DNA of 64,000 nucleotides. It comes from Mesorhizobium sp. L-8-3. Lineage in GTDB: Bacteria; Pseudomonadota; Alphaproteobacteria; Rhizobiales; Rhizobiaceae. The notes beneath the pieces were generated by a model. The model was not told the origin of the DNA and did no database searches. It worked only from the letters and a program-made list of their open reading frames with translations. Shown here piece after piece: positions 63,562 through 64,000 of the stretch. How positions within the stretch are numbered: the stretch's first letter is position 1; every line of letters starts with the position of its first letter. The stretch is from positions 7,317,501 through 7,381,500 of the forward strand of contig NZ_AP023262.1 in NCBI RefSeq assembly GCF_016756615.1. The letters are read 5' to 3'. Made by a program: the position numbers and the translations under genes.

Positions 63562-64000
63562 TCAATCCTCGAACCTCGTCGGCTTCGACGAACCGCAACC
63601 CGTCGCCGGCGAACATTCCGTTGGATTTTCTTGATCGGTTGGCTGGGCGTTTCGCGCGTCAGCCAACGAGGTCAAGCCGCCGTCCACGTAGAGGGTCGAG
63701 CCGTTTACGTATGAGGCATCAGGCGAGGCCAGAAAGAACACTGCCTCGGCGACGTCTTCGGGCTCTCCCATCCGCCCCATCGGGATGCGCCGTTTGATCG
63801 CTACGGAATCGATGCAGCCGGACTCGACCAACTGAGCAATGTCAGGCGTACGGATATAGCCAAGAGCGACGGTGGCCGTTCGGATGCCGACCGACCCGAG
63901 TTCGGCCGCCATGCACCGGGTCAGAATGTTCATACCCGCCCTGGACGCCCCATAGGCATGGCGCGGCACGAAGGGCAGGAAACTATTGATCGATCCAAGA
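63562..64000 (-). CDS. Short-chain dehydrogenase/reductase (partial, continues beyond window)
   Basis: The C-terminal part of an SDR; the start lies beyond 64000. Visible are LGSINSFLPFVPRHAYGASR, then AAELGSVGIRTATVALGYIRTP, GEPEDVAEAVFFLASPDASYVNG and YVDGG. The active-site YxxxK is YGASR, so the catalytic Lys is replaced by Arg. A ~30-residue tail after the family end (from about TSLADARNAQP) is unusual. Same direction as the monooxygenase, 250 bases upstream of it. Confidence 0.85.
   Translation of the reverse strand, partial: LGSINSFLPFVPRHAYGASRAGMNILTRCMAAELGSVGIRTATVALGYIRTPDIAQLVESGCIDSVAIKRRIPMGRMGEPEDVAEAVFFLASPDASYVNGSTLYVDGGLTSLADARNAQPTDQENPTECSPATGCGSSKPTRFED

Overview
The window looks like part of a rhizobial symbiosis island, most probably from Mesorhizobium. 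It carries a complete nifHDKENX run in alphaproteobacterial order behind a sigma-54/NifA control region. Around it are full-length ABC-transporter and catabolic operons, many decayed gene fragments (groESL, a sugar kinase, alcohol dehydrogenase, GDP-mannose dehydratase, SDR, IS5-type transposase) and several defence genes. Genus is inferred from gene content and style, not from a marker gene. No rRNA, tRNA, CRISPR array or convincing nod box was seen.

Layout. 1-4 kb: a large stand-alone HAD-domain protein. 4-8.7 kb: remnants (truncated kinase, in-frame groES/groEL deletion fusion, IS5 scrap) around an intact GntR regulator and an FkbM methyltransferase. 8.7-18.6 kb: an intact divergent sugar locus. 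A four-gene ABC importer (solute-binding protein, two permeases, ATPase) is on the minus strand. GntR, PfkB kinase, ComB-family phosphatase, D-2-hydroxyacid dehydrogenase, enolase-superfamily enzyme and SMP-30 lactonase are on the plus strand. Pieces of the same locus recur at 4.2-5.2 kb and 19.5-21 kb, so it has been duplicated and partly deleted. 22.7-25.4 kb: acetoacetate decarboxylase and orotate phosphoribosyltransferase among fragments. 26-37 kb: the nif operon, followed in the same direction by a NifX-associated protein, an atypical response regulator, a tandem universal stress protein and a truncated FAD oxidoreductase.

37.3-45.6 kb is a defence/toxin-antitoxin island directly upstream of the nifH control region. 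A tightly packed minus-strand set runs VapB-VapC-DUF5131-TcmP-Mrr-like-Mrr-like-AbiH. Next to it are an AbiE pair with a frameshifted toxin and a scar joining an OLD-like ATPase start to a UvrD-like helicase end. 45.7-52 kb is a dipeptide/nickel-type ABC importer with a DeoR regulator.

52-62 kb is the most interesting region, a phosphonate biosynthesis cluster. PEP mutase, aminotransferase, nucleotidyltransferase, CDP-alcohol phosphatidyltransferase, SAM methyltransferase and an asparagine-synthase homologue form one minus-strand operon. A divergent pair lies beyond it: a phosphodiesterase and a nucleotidyltransferase-like/aminotransferase fusion. No phosphonopyruvate decarboxylase is visible. 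Upstream of the mutase gene is a near-consensus sigma-54 promoter (61894-61909) with a perfect TGT-N10-ACA NifA site (61975-61990) whose arms match the nifH site. I infer that this cluster makes a phosphonate-headed lipid or similar conjugate, expressed together with nitrogenase in the nodule. A flavin monooxygenase and an SDR that runs off the window close the sequence.
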